Positions 21,562-30,269 of a stretch of 64,000 nucleotides of DNA are shown here, piece after piece; positions within the stretch are counted from its first letter, which is position 1, and each line of letters starts with the position of its first letter. The stretch is from Brevipalpus yothersi (Eukaryota > Arthropoda > Arachnida > Trombidiformes > Tenuipalpidae): the NCBI GenBank assembly GCA_003956705.1, contig QZCP01000836.1, positions 62,001 through 126,000 on the forward strand. Reading direction: 5' to 3'. Position numbers and translations under genes: made by a program. Below the pieces are notes generated by a model, which had not been told where the DNA came from, did not search any database, and was given only the letters and a program-made list of their open reading frames with translations.

Positions 21562-24050
21562 ATGAGTGTTTTCGGTAATTCTAAATGTGAGTATATTCAT
21601 TTAGTTTTGCTTTTTTCCTTTCTCTATTCTGTCTCCTCATTACCTAGTACTACTATCATTATTTCCAACAATCACATCAATCAACCATCAATGTGTGAGT
21701 TTGTGTGTATGAATGTGTAAATCACATCTTATTGACTGTGATCGGAATGAAGAGTCAAGTTTTGATATGATATAGTTTCTCTCATCCATCGGATGACTTC
21801 TTTCTCGTGCTTTTCCCGGAAGAAGAATGAAGATAATTTATTCTCTCTCTCTTCCCTTCTGTTTATTATGGTGCACTTAAATATGCTAGAAGCATGCAAA
21901 TTTACTCTACCTTGAACACTACTTGATGGTTGATGTGAAGTGATGGATAGTTTCAACAGTGACGATAATGCATTCAATCAATTATTATTCTCTTCACTGA
22001 TAAATCTCTAGGGTTTCTTAAAAGTAAGAAAGAGAAACGGAAAGCCAATGGTGCACCTAGTGATGGTAGTGATGATGGTAAAGAACCTGGTCTAAATGGT
22101 AGTAGTGGCTGTGATGAAGATGACGATGAGATTAAAGTGGATGAAGAAGGATATGTGATTCGTAAAGACATTAATCATATGAATGTGAAAGAAGATGATC
22201 ATTTTTATTCAAGCTCAGATTCTGATTCCGATTCGGATGGTGAAAGTGATAAGCATCGGAGACGCTTTAAATTTGAAATTAAACCACTCCAATTGGCTAA
22301 TGGAGGTCCAAGTGTTTCCGAATTACGAAACAATGTTAAAGGTCTATCAATATCTCTTAATAATGATAAGGAAACGGCTGGTGTAACAAATAATCGTGAA
22401 AATGGTCAAATAGTACGGCCAAGTTTATCCAAAAGTATTTCAAGCAATTCAGTGATGAGTCCACCACTTCATGGGCCACCTGTTATTCCACCTCCACCCA
22501 CACGTCGTGGTATACAAATGTCACCATTATATTCATCACAATCAGCAAGCTATTTAACTCGTTGCAAAAGTTATGGTAGCCTTTCGAGTGATCTGCGAAT
22601 GACACCAGTATCGGTTAACTCTTCTAGAGGTCCATCACCGTTAACTCTAGGTATGAGTGATGTTGTGCCTATCGCGGTAGCCATACAAGAGTGTATATCT
22701 GCCCGTTTTAAAGGCTCAGATGAATCCAAGTGCCAGGTTCAAATAATAGGAAGTCTTAAAATAGCATTTCCTGCCGGTATTCTGCAGGTAAATTAAATAT
22801 ATATACATATATACATTCACAATCAAATGATTCAAATTCGAATATCCACATCATTCACCAGCATTATCATTCTTCTTATCTTCTCTCTTTCTCTCTTTCT
22901 CTATCATTTCCTCTCAGGTTTTCGCAAACAACACATGTCCTTCTTTGTTATCGTTCAAACTATCTAATTGTTCAAGGCTTGACAAGCTCCTTCCAAATCA
23001 TGCAATAGTGATGGAGTAAGTATGAGCTACCCTACTCAAACCGATCCTAGACCCATGTCAGTGTTCAAACTGTAAATATATCGAAATAGGAAGCTTACAT
23101 ATTTTGCCAAAAAACGCCCACTGCTAAGGTCTAACAAAAAAGCGGAAAGAATATTTGTTGCTGGAAATTCCCTGAGGATCGTGTTTGTTGTTGAAATTCT
23201 TATTATTTACTTCTCTGATAATTTTTCTCTTTCTCCTTTACGTTTTTTGTTCCCCTCAGAAACAAGAGCATAAAGAATGGTGTAAAATCAGAGAGTTACT
23301 TTTTTGACATGAACATGGTTGGTTTAACGAGCCATTTACGAAAGCTTTGTGAACAATCTCCCAATAGTAGATATTATAATGTGGAAATTTTGAAGTATCA
23401 ACTTAAAGTTAAAGGAGTAGCTTTTTGTCCTCTACAAATCGTTGCTCACTGGAAATGTGAGCCAGAAACAACTGGACTTAGAATAGATTACAAATATAAT
23501 CCATGTGCTATGTCATCCATTGAGCCACTACGTAATGTCAAATTTTGTACAACTGTTGATGGCGTTGTTAAGTCACTCAAATGTGTTCCCAACGCTGCAT
23601 GGTAAGTTGAAAGCCTTGACAAGTTATATAAATTGAGCATTTGCGGAAAAGAAAATTTTATCAACGTATTTTCTTTATCTCCTGAAGGAACGCGGAAAAG
23701 AAGGAAGTAACCTGGACAGTGGATGATATTTCCCTGAAAACTGAAGATAGAGGATTAGGATCTTTAAAAGCAAAATTTGACGTTTCCGATGGCCCAACCA
23801 CTCCGGGAGTAGTTAATATTCATTTTGATGGAAGTGGAGCTACATTCTCCGGTATGGAGTTCCAATTGAATTGTGTGGGATATCGAATGTCCCTCATGAA
23901 GAAGCATCTTCTCACGGGTAATTACTCACTTTTAGAAATGATGAGTAGATATTCCGGAATCTGATTTCTCATTAACACCACTTTTGTCTCTCTCATTCAG
24001 GACGTTACTTCTCGGAAGCTGATTCTGCCATCGCCTATGCATGTGTTTAA
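21562..24050 (+). CDS. FCHO/SGIP1-family endocytic adaptor (mu-homology domain), no F-BAR
   Basis: FCHO1/2 and SGIP1 share a C-terminal mu-homology domain that binds Eps15/intersectin-type partners and AP-2 at forming clathrin pits. Exons: 21562..21586 (tentative, 8 codons plus one base), 22012..22787, 22918..23015, 23260..23601, 23688..23917, 24001..24050; 1521 nt, 506 residues. Visible blocks: basic KSKKEKRKANGAP at the N-terminus, VDEEGYVIRKD, HFYSSSDSDSDSDGE, KFEIKPLQ, Pro-rich PPVIPPPPTRRG, and SRGPSPLTLG leading into PIAVAIQECISARFKG. The mu-homology domain runs from about residue 235 to the end and includes RYYNVEILKYQLKVKG, RIDYKYNP, GSLKAKFDVSDGP and GYRMSLMKKHLLTGRY. The domain plan without F-BAR matches SGIP1 better than FCHO. 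The first exon is inferred from an ATG, a good donor and matching phase 1. Confidence 0.88.
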
Positions 24051-24638
24051 ATTTTCTTATGGATCGTTTTTTTGAAATCTTTTCCTCTTTCCGAATTCAT
24101 CCCTAAAATTAAGTCCATTGGAGGATATAGAGATATTCACCACAGTGCCTCATGCTATCAAATCGAACCGGTTTTTTACTGCAAATTTTCTTTAAAGCAT
24201 TAATTATTAACCATGATCACTGCGATTGATTGCTGATCATCATTAAGGTTACCAAAAATGATTGATAATAAAATATTATTTATTTTTTAGCAAAAATCTG
24301 GATCTAATTTGAAGGAACACCTAACTATGAAACTCGAACCTTCCATTTAAAGAGAAGAAGACTTACGAATTGAAAGCTAGTGTAGGAAATGATAACTTGT
24401 CCGATCTGTTCGATATCAATTCTCAAGAACCAATTGACACATGAAGATGTAATAAAATCCAAAGGACCAGTTGATGATCTCAATTACGATAGAACCTTTT
24501 CCACTAAGATCACGTTGGAAAGTTGAATTCTCTGAACTTTCGAAACTTCGAGCCCCTATCACAGTTCGAAAATATCCATCACAATAGAGACAAAAAGTGA
24601 GGAAAAGTTTATATTAGTCAAAAAGAAATACAACACAT
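24051..24638. other. Convergent 3' region between the mu-homology gene and MTRES1
   Basis: 588 bp with no ORF of note; it presumably contains the two 3' UTRs. AATAAA-like sequence occurs near 24266 on the + strand (GATAATAAAATATT). Confidence 0.5.
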
Positions 24639-25702
24639 TCATCGACGAGTTTCAGATTCATCTGAAGCTTCCAGCATACTCTCGTATGGATGCTCAACGT
24701 AATTTGGGATGGTAAGTCGGTGATATTTTCGAACTTTAAATCTACACCGATCTTTGCTCGTTCTCACATCAGGAACGCTGAAAAGATCGGCTCTAATAAC
24801 ATCTAAAAGTTCTTGATTGTCTTTGTTTCGACCCAAAATCAAATCAATGACATCTTTCTCCATGAGAGTAGTACTTTTCTTGGTTACTCTTTCACCATTC
24901 ACTCTGATTCGATCCTCAAGGAAAGCATTATCAATTCTTTTCCGCTGAACACCAAGTGCTGCTTTACCGGCAACATCGAGCCTCATATTGGTACACTCAA
25001 CCTCAATCTCCTGGTATCCCAAAGCTAATGATCCATCATCAATCTCGAGATCACTTTCATCTTCATCTTCATCATCGGATTCTACTTTTTCTTCATCTTG
25101 TCCTTTACTCTTCTTTTTGGACTTTTTAATATATCGTCTTTGAATGTAATCAATACGCGAAGCTCTCAGAATACTACTCTGAATTCTGTTTTGACAGGCT
25201 GAAAATCCATCATTTTCCGAGACATTGTTTACCAAAGAACGTGAACGAATATCAGTAGAATATAAACAACGAGTTGCACTGGAAAGAGAGGAAAAAATGC
25301 ATCAAGTAAATCATCAAATACATTTGCATGATAATTTCACATGGTAATAAAAGTCAAGATGTGAAAAACTTTTCCACAAGTGACTTATTCAATATTCGAC
25401 AGATCTGAACATTCAACAAGACAACCTACTCTTCCCTCAGATCACTCGAGTATAATCAGAAAATATTCACAATGTTTACCTAAAAGATCCAGACAAATCA
25501 ACCACTCATCTATCATAATCAAGAAACTCAACAATCAAAACAAAATCGAAATGATCTCGATCTGTACATCGTACGACTTCAATCATCAAAACCAAACACT
25601 TTCATCTTTCACAACATCACTATCTTACCTGATGAATCTCCTCTGTCTGGTGATTTGTCTACCCAAAGACATTAAACATGTGATCGCATTCATTGTGGAC
25701 AT
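24639..25702 (-). CDS. MTRES1: Mitochondrial transcription rescue factor 1 (S4-domain RNA-binding protein)
   Basis: MTRES1 (human C6orf203) is a mitochondrial matrix RNA-binding protein that sustains mtDNA transcription and takes part in mitoribosome-associated quality control. Two exons on the minus strand: 25629..25702 and 24639..25278, joined in phase 2; 714 nt, 237 residues (human 240). The first exon encodes a basic, acid-free leader with GRQITRQRRFI, and exon 2 opens with SATRCLYSTDIRSRSLV, together a convincing mitochondrial presequence. Then come a Lys-rich stretch, an acidic block (VESDDEDEDESDLEIDDG) and the S4 fold at about residues 122-173 (MRLDVAGKAALG, IRVNGERVTKKS, KDVIDLILG). 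A basic tail with FKVRKYHRLTIPN follows. The upstream exon was found by frame matching across a GT-AG intron of 350 bp. Confidence 0.92.
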
Positions 25703-26042
25703 GGATATCAAATCGGAAGGATTTAAAAATTAAATCACAATCAAAACATGTGGAAAAATTTCAATCATCAGCATTCAACACACAATACATGCCGAAAACA
25801 CATGCACATATCACAGAGCTGCCCTCTTTTTCATCATCATTTTCATCATTTCATTTCATGTTTGAAATGTTATTTTTTCTCCATCATCATGAAGAGTAAG
25901 AATGTTACTGAATCTCATGGAAAGATAACCTTCAACTGGAGTACATGTTGAATTGTGTTTTGAAAAATAAACTTCTCAATCAATCGTCTGTGTTCAATGA
26001 TTGAGAATAATCTTTAAGATTACAATACATTCGGTATCCGGA
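25703..26042. promoter_or_regulatory. Divergent upstream region of MTRES1 and the PDHX-like gene
   Basis: 340 bp separate the two divergent start codons, both of genes for mitochondrial proteins. No TATA box is evident. ORFs across it are unrelated His/Ser-rich readings. Confidence 0.5.
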
Positions 26043-27047
26043 ATGGTTTTACGGTCAACATCATCCGTTTCATCAGTTGTTCGCCGATTATCATCATCAA
26101 GTGTTCCAAGCCATGTGCGTATTGGTCCAAGTGTTCGAAATTTGCTATCACTTTATGGACTTGAGGCCACGGTTGTGCCAGCATCTGGACCCAAGAATGT
26201 ACTACTCAAAACCGATTTATTGAAGTATATTGATCAAAAAAGGTTGAAACCACTTGAGATGGATAAATTGTTTCAATCGGCTTCCACACATGATCACCAA
26301 TCATCACCTGTGGCGAGTAAACAACAACAACAACAACCGGCATCACAATCAAAATCACATCAGACAAGAGAGGCAAAATTTTTTGATGTCGAAGTTACCG
26401 GTATGCGTCGAACGATCGCCAAGCGATTAACATCATCCAAAACAAATATACCCCATGCATATATGACAAGTACATGTTGTGTAGATCACCTTCAAAGACT
26501 ACGATCAGCCATGAAAAAGGAAGGACAATCTGTATCACTGAATGATATGATCATCAAGACCACTGCCGTTTCACTGCGAAAGGTTTCCCAAGTCAACGGA
26601 ATATGGGATGAAAGTAGATCGTGTATGCAAATTCAGCCAACAGTTGATATTTCAATTGCTGTGGCCACCGATTCAGGATTGATAACACCGATTATCAAAT
26701 CGGCCGATATACTGAGTGTGGTGGAAATCAATCAGCGAGTCAAAGATTTAGCTGAAAGAGCGAGGATTAACAAATTGAAACCGGAAGAATTTCAAGGAGG
26801 TAGCTTTAGTATTTCAAATTTGGGAATGTTCGGTATCAGTCATTTCACTGCGGTCATTAATCCACCTCAAGCTGCCATTTTGGCAGTCGGTGGAATTAAA
26901 ATTGCGATCTCAGAGGATGAAAAGCCAACTCAAGCGATTGATTTAACGCTCTCATTTGATAGTAGATGTATAGATGAGGAAACTGCCGCTAAATTTATGT
27001 CTAGTTTATCTGAAATCATTTCCAATCCTACCATGGGAGTTGTATGA
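26043..27047 (+). CDS. PDHX: Pyruvate dehydrogenase E3-binding protein (component X)-like, lacking lipoyl domain
   Basis: PDHX anchors dihydrolipoamide dehydrogenase (E3) to the E2 core of the mitochondrial pyruvate dehydrogenase complex. From the ATG at 26043 the product has 334 residues in one exon. A mitochondrial presequence (Arg/Ser-rich, residues 1-23) is followed directly by a peripheral subunit-binding domain (about 26-63, GPSVRNLLSLYGLEATVVPASGP), a Gln/Ser-rich linker (about 75-110) and an E2-type core domain (about 113-334) with MRRTIAKRLTSSK, NDMIIKTTAVSL, VDISIAVATDSGLITPIIK and GGSFSISNLGMFGI. The catalytic His of E2 (DHRVVDG) is Ser307 here (DSRCIDEE), as in human PDHX (DSRVVDD), so it should not be an acetyltransferase. 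The N-terminal lipoyl domain found in mammalian PDHX is absent, and no upstream exon for it is visible. Confidence 0.9.
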   Translation: MVLRSTSSVSSVVRRLSSSSVPSHVRIGPSVRNLLSLYGLEATVVPASGPKNVLLKTDLLKYIDQKRLKPLEMDKLFQSASTHDHQSSPVASKQQQQQPASQSKSHQTREAKFFDVEVTGMRRTIAKRLTSSKTNIPHAYMTSTCCVDHLQRLRSAMKKEGQSVSLNDMIIKTTAVSLRKVSQVNGIWDESRSCMQIQPTVDISIAVATDSGLITPIIKSADILSVVEINQRVKDLAERARINKLKPEEFQGGSFSISNLGMFGISHFTAVINPPQAAILAVGGIKIAISEDEKPTQAIDLTLSFDSRCIDEETAAKFMSSLSEIISNPTMGVV

Positions 27048-27453
27048 TGTTATTTACACTATGTTGAAGTTATTGTTAGAGCCCTAGTCTTATTAAAACT
27101 AACTATTTTACCGAATTTTGCCTCTGTATCACTATCGGAGCTCATAGATACTTTCTCCAGATGAACAAAGCCGATAATCCGTTCTTCAGTGGTTTACATA
27201 GGATTCAAAATTTTATTATTATTATTATAATCATAATTGCATCCACTTCATTGTACAATTGACTATCTCCTGTGGCTCCAGATCCCTCCAAAAAGGTGTG
27301 GAAGTTTCTTAGATCAATTGTCAGGAGCATATCTTGATATCTCTTGATAGCCTTCATCTCTTTCTTTGGAACATGAAGAAAAATGAATTTTAGGAAGAGT
27401 GTCCATGAGAAATTAGATTCTTGAGCACAATTAATTCTTGGACAAACTCATGT
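27048..27453. other. Convergent 3' region between PDHX-like and CRAL-TRIO genes
   Basis: 406 bp holding the two 3' UTRs, with a short ATT repeat near 27213-27228. No ORF of interest. Confidence 0.5.
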
Positions 27454-28248
27454 CTATGGCATCGACTTTGCCTGATTCCAAAATGCTTCAAAACCTTCTC
27501 GATCCTCTTCAAATCTTGTCAATTGTTCTTTCACTGTGTATTCATCAGCAAAAGTTCCTCCAAGATCTGCTGGTAGACAAGATTTGGGTACAAGTTTGTG
27601 GAACTCTGTAAAATCACTTCCGAAAACTTTGAAACTCTCATCAACATCTTTGCGTACCAGTCCCTTCAATAAATTGTATGCTTTCAGGACAAACCAATTG
27701 GCATTCAAGATGTAGCATCGTCTGATGAGACGAGGTTGATGATGATCAGAGAGGATGGCAAATGCTCGATAATCAGACCATGGAATACTCCATATATGAG
27801 AGAAATTCACTCCTGCTGCATCAACAATCGATATCAAACCATTTCGTTGTACTTCTGGATCGATCCTGATTTTTGAATATATTTTTACAACCGCTGCTTG
27901 AACCAATTGAAGAGCTGAAGTTTTTCTGTGATCCCAGGATTTCGTTCTGATGATAATAATTCCACGGCCTTCCGGTGTTCGAGCTTTACTTAGAAGGTAA
28001 GTTCCTTCATCCAATAATCGGGACATCTCTGGAGGATAGGTGAAAATTTGTGGAATAGCTTTGATGGTGACAAGGTGCTCGGTCAGAAACTTTCTTGCAA
28101 CTTCAAGATCACCTTCACAAATCCGTGGATAGTAATCGAAGCACCAGTCAGGGTAAGAAAATTTGTTAAGGAAAGTATCATTTTTCACTATTGATCGGAA
28201 ATCAATTAATTCAGTTGATGGAACTTCTTCTTTTGTATGATTTCCCAT
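27454..28248 (-). CDS. CRAL-TRIO domain lipid-transfer protein (alpha-TTP/clavesin-like)
   Basis: CRAL-TRIO (Sec14-like) proteins bind a hydrophobic ligand such as tocopherol, retinal or a phosphoinositide and move it between membranes. Single exon of 264 residues from the ATG at 28248; a few further in-frame codons upstream start with GTG and are not used. The N-terminal helical part includes GDLEVARKFLTEHL in place of the usual FLRARKF helix. The lipid-binding domain spans about residues 90-240: GRGIIIIRTKSWD, QRNGLISIVDAAGVNFSHIW, the helix with RAFAILSDHHQPRLIRR, CYILNANWFVLKAYNLLKGLV and the closing LPADLGGTF. The order and spacing fit alpha-tocopherol transfer-protein-like members. The ligand cannot be told from sequence, and an additional small 5' exon is possible. 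Confidence 0.85.
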   Translation of the reverse strand: MGNHTKEEVPSTELIDFRSIVKNDTFLNKFSYPDWCFDYYPRICEGDLEVARKFLTEHLVTIKAIPQIFTYPPEMSRLLDEGTYLLSKARTPEGRGIIIIRTKSWDHRKTSALQLVQAAVVKIYSKIRIDPEVQRNGLISIVDAAGVNFSHIWSIPWSDYRAFAILSDHHQPRLIRRCYILNANWFVLKAYNLLKGLVRKDVDESFKVFGSDFTEFHKLVPKSCLPADLGGTFADEYTVKEQLTRFEEDREGFEAFWNQAKSMP

Positions 28249-29116
28249 ATTTTTGGAAATACTTGCTGACACTATGAACTCAATGCATGAAATTCTATTT
28301 GATAAACTTCACAGCTTCATTATTCAAGTGTGATGGAAGAGATGAATTTATTGGAACATGATTTATTTCCACTTCTGAGTTGTCAATCGAGTTTCTCATG
28401 TTTTCACAATCTAGTTCAAATTGGAATTGAAGATTATCAATGGAATCAATCTTGTCCTTGCCACAAAAAAAAAATTTCAAGGGCTTTCCTGAACTTTAGG
28501 AATAACATGAATTCGGAAGTCTATCAAACGAACAAAAATCAATCCCGCGAATAAATATCACTGGTTTCACTGAATGATCATCATAACAGAAAACGATTAT
28601 TATCTGCTCATTTCAAATTTCGAAAAACACTTATTGATTGGCACAATCCCAGCTCAGATAAATTTTTAGCACGTCTAAGCTTACGCTCTCAAAACGATGA
28701 TGAAAATGACCAATAAAAAAAGTTTGCCATCAAAAAAGCGCTCATGGTAAATGCTAATCAGAGAACGATACCAATTCCTATGAATAACAATCCAAAATTT
28801 TCTATGAAAATCGAGGCAAACTGGAATCATAATCTTCCTTCATCATGCAGATGAAATTGTTCCTTCATTCGTTAGAACATTCAATTTCGATTCACACAAT
28901 TTTCGATGAAATGATAAAAGTTCCAACCGAATACAGTTCTCCCATGATGGCGCTGGAGCTTATCATGTAGAGATACATTCCTTTCTCAAATGTTATTTAA
29001 AAGGAATTTTCTTCTGATAACAGAAAACATTGCACTTTCATGTGTGTTTGTATGAACATTTTTGCATCACTTTTTTCGAATGATTTTTCCGGAACTTTCT
29101 TCGCACCATCATAACG
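28249..29116. other. Spacer upstream of CRAL-TRIO and SGS-domain genes
   Basis: 868 bp, divergent upstream region of the two genes. I searched the + strand for TPR or CS-domain exons of SGT1 and saw none. The minus-strand ORF at 28295-28480 has no CRAL-TRIO N-domain character. Confidence 0.55.
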
Positions 29117-29526
29117 ATGAACCCGAATAAAGGTAAGTCATTGTTGCCAGCAATTAATTATTGACTTTGCATTTTTTTGCTAAGCTTGTTTATTTTCAAT
29201 TTATGTATATATATATATATATTTATATATTTATATCTGTTTATGTTTTAGAATCTTCCACTGATAAGCCAAAATCAACAGCTAAGAATTGGGACAAGAT
29301 TGTGAAAGAATTTGAAGAGGAAGAGGAAAAGATCAACGAGAGTCAGGTTGAAGGATTATTTCGTAAAATCTATTCACAAGGTGATGAGGAGACAAAAAGA
29401 GCCATGATTAAAAGCTTCACAGAATCTGGTGGAACTGTTCTCAGTACCAATTGGCAACAAGTGTCCAAGGAAAAAGTAGAGGTCAAACCTCCTGATGGCT
29501 GTGAGTTAAAGAAATGGGAAAAATAA
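29117..29526 (+). CDS. Short SGT1-like protein consisting of the SGS domain
   Basis: The SGS domain of SGT1 (SUGT1) contacts leucine-rich-repeat receptors and Hsp70, whereas the TPR and CS domains of full SGT1 bind Skp1 and Hsp90. Exons 29117..29132 and 29252..29526, phase 1 junction, 96 residues. Apart from a short leader the whole product matches the human C-terminus: AKNWDKIVKEFEEEEEK, VEGLFRKIYSQGDEETKRAM, KSFTESGGTVLSTNWQQV, KVEVKPPDGCELKKWEK. Neither TPR nor CS domain is encoded nearby. It may be a genuinely shortened SGT1, a partial duplicate, or the last exons of a gene whose first exons I cannot recognise; the ATG with a good GTAAGT donor favours a complete short gene. Confidence 0.82.
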
Positions 29527-29842
29527 TTACCCCACAAGTTTTATATTTATATATATATATATGTATATCGTATATCTTGTATGTGTCTATGTCTGGATAG
29601 CGAAACAGAGAGAGATCTTTTTTCTATTAATTTTCACAAGATGAACAAAAAAGATGGAAGAAAAGAGAAAAAATGATCGAAAATTTTGTCATCTCATATC
29701 AAGACACATGTTACGCGTTGCTTTAAAAACATTTTCACATCGTCCACTTGCCGTACGGTTGCAAATATGATGAAAACCCTGTAAATTTCATTTCAACACT
29801 CTATCGTCAATATAAAAGCAATCCAAGCGGCCATTCACTTTC
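29527..29842. other. SGS-gene 3' UTR and RNase MRP promoter region
   Basis: 316 bp between the SGS-domain stop codon and the inferred MRP RNA start. It has a TA-rich stretch near 29546-29570 and ends with the TATA element at 29811. Confidence 0.55.
29811..29816 (+). promoter_or_regulatory. TATA element of the RNase MRP RNA gene
   Basis: TATAAA ends 26 bp before the inferred RNA start at 29843, the spacing of a type 3 RNA polymerase III promoter. I could not identify the proximal sequence element upstream with confidence. Confidence 0.65.
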
Positions 29843-30110
29843 GGTTATTCGCCAAGTCTTGCTTTCAAGCGGTCTTCTGGTTCCACCGGAAGTAATCGTT
29901 TGAGGGAAAGTCCCCGGATTCTTGTCGAGAAAGTTCGTGCCCCAAAACGCACGACATTCCGCAATCTGATGATTACCGAGAAGTTCTCTCAACTGAGTAT
30001 AATCGGATTGGATTTAAAACTCGGAATGTTTCGAATCAGCGACAATAGCGCATGCAAGAGGTGTCCACAAGTGGCGCCAACTCAATGGGGCTTACTCTGG
30101 TGAAGAACCT
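29843..30110 (+). ncRNA. RMRP: RNase MRP RNA
   Basis: RNase MRP is the nucleolar ribonucleoprotein that cleaves pre-rRNA in ITS1. The signature GGGAAAGTCCCCGGA starts at 29904, nearly identical to human RMRP, followed like the human RNA by a GAGAAAGTTCGTGCC stretch. The 3' part has ATGGGGCTTACTCTGG (30085-30100), the counterpart of human ACGGGGCTCATTCTC. The ends pair: 29843-29854 with 30098-30109 forms a 12-position P1 helix with one mismatch and one G-U. CCCC 29912-29915 and AG 29909-29910 pair with GGGG 30087-30090 and CT 30091-30092, giving the long-range P4 helix. Length is about 268 nt, like the human RNA. A TATA box upstream and TTTTT at 30115 support pol III transcription. RNase P RNA is the only close alternative; the AAAGUCCCCGG context favours MRP. 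Confidence 0.88.
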
Positions 30111-30114
30111 AAAA

Positions 30115-30119
30115 TTTTT
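30115..30119 (+). terminator. Pol III T-run after RNase MRP RNA
   Basis: TTTTT six bases after the P1 helix ends, followed by a second T-rich run at 30126-30133. Confidence 0.7.
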
Positions 30120-30138
30120 GCCCACTTTTTTTTCTCTT

Positions 30139-30144
30139 TTTATT
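30139..30144 (-). terminator. Polyadenylation signal of tomosyn
   Basis: AATAAA on the minus strand 126 bp after the tomosyn stop codon. Cleavage 10-30 bp further would fall at the terminator of the converging RNase MRP gene. Confidence 0.6.
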
Positions 30145-30269
30145 GGAATATACATGTACACTGGTATGGTAGAGTGTGTGTACTGTGTGTGTAGGGCAAG
30201 CTTTGGTCAGAGGGACACAAGCTTACATGCACACACTGCCATTGGATACATGGAATATGAGAATTTTTT

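Noticed and set aside
28295..28480. Possible upstream exon of the CRAL-TRIO gene
   Set aside because: No CRAL-TRIO N-terminal helix pattern, and it ends in its own stop codon before the gene start.
29807..30103. Small ORFs of 61-67 codons on both strands
   Set aside because: They lie inside the RNase MRP RNA gene, whose structure explains the region better.
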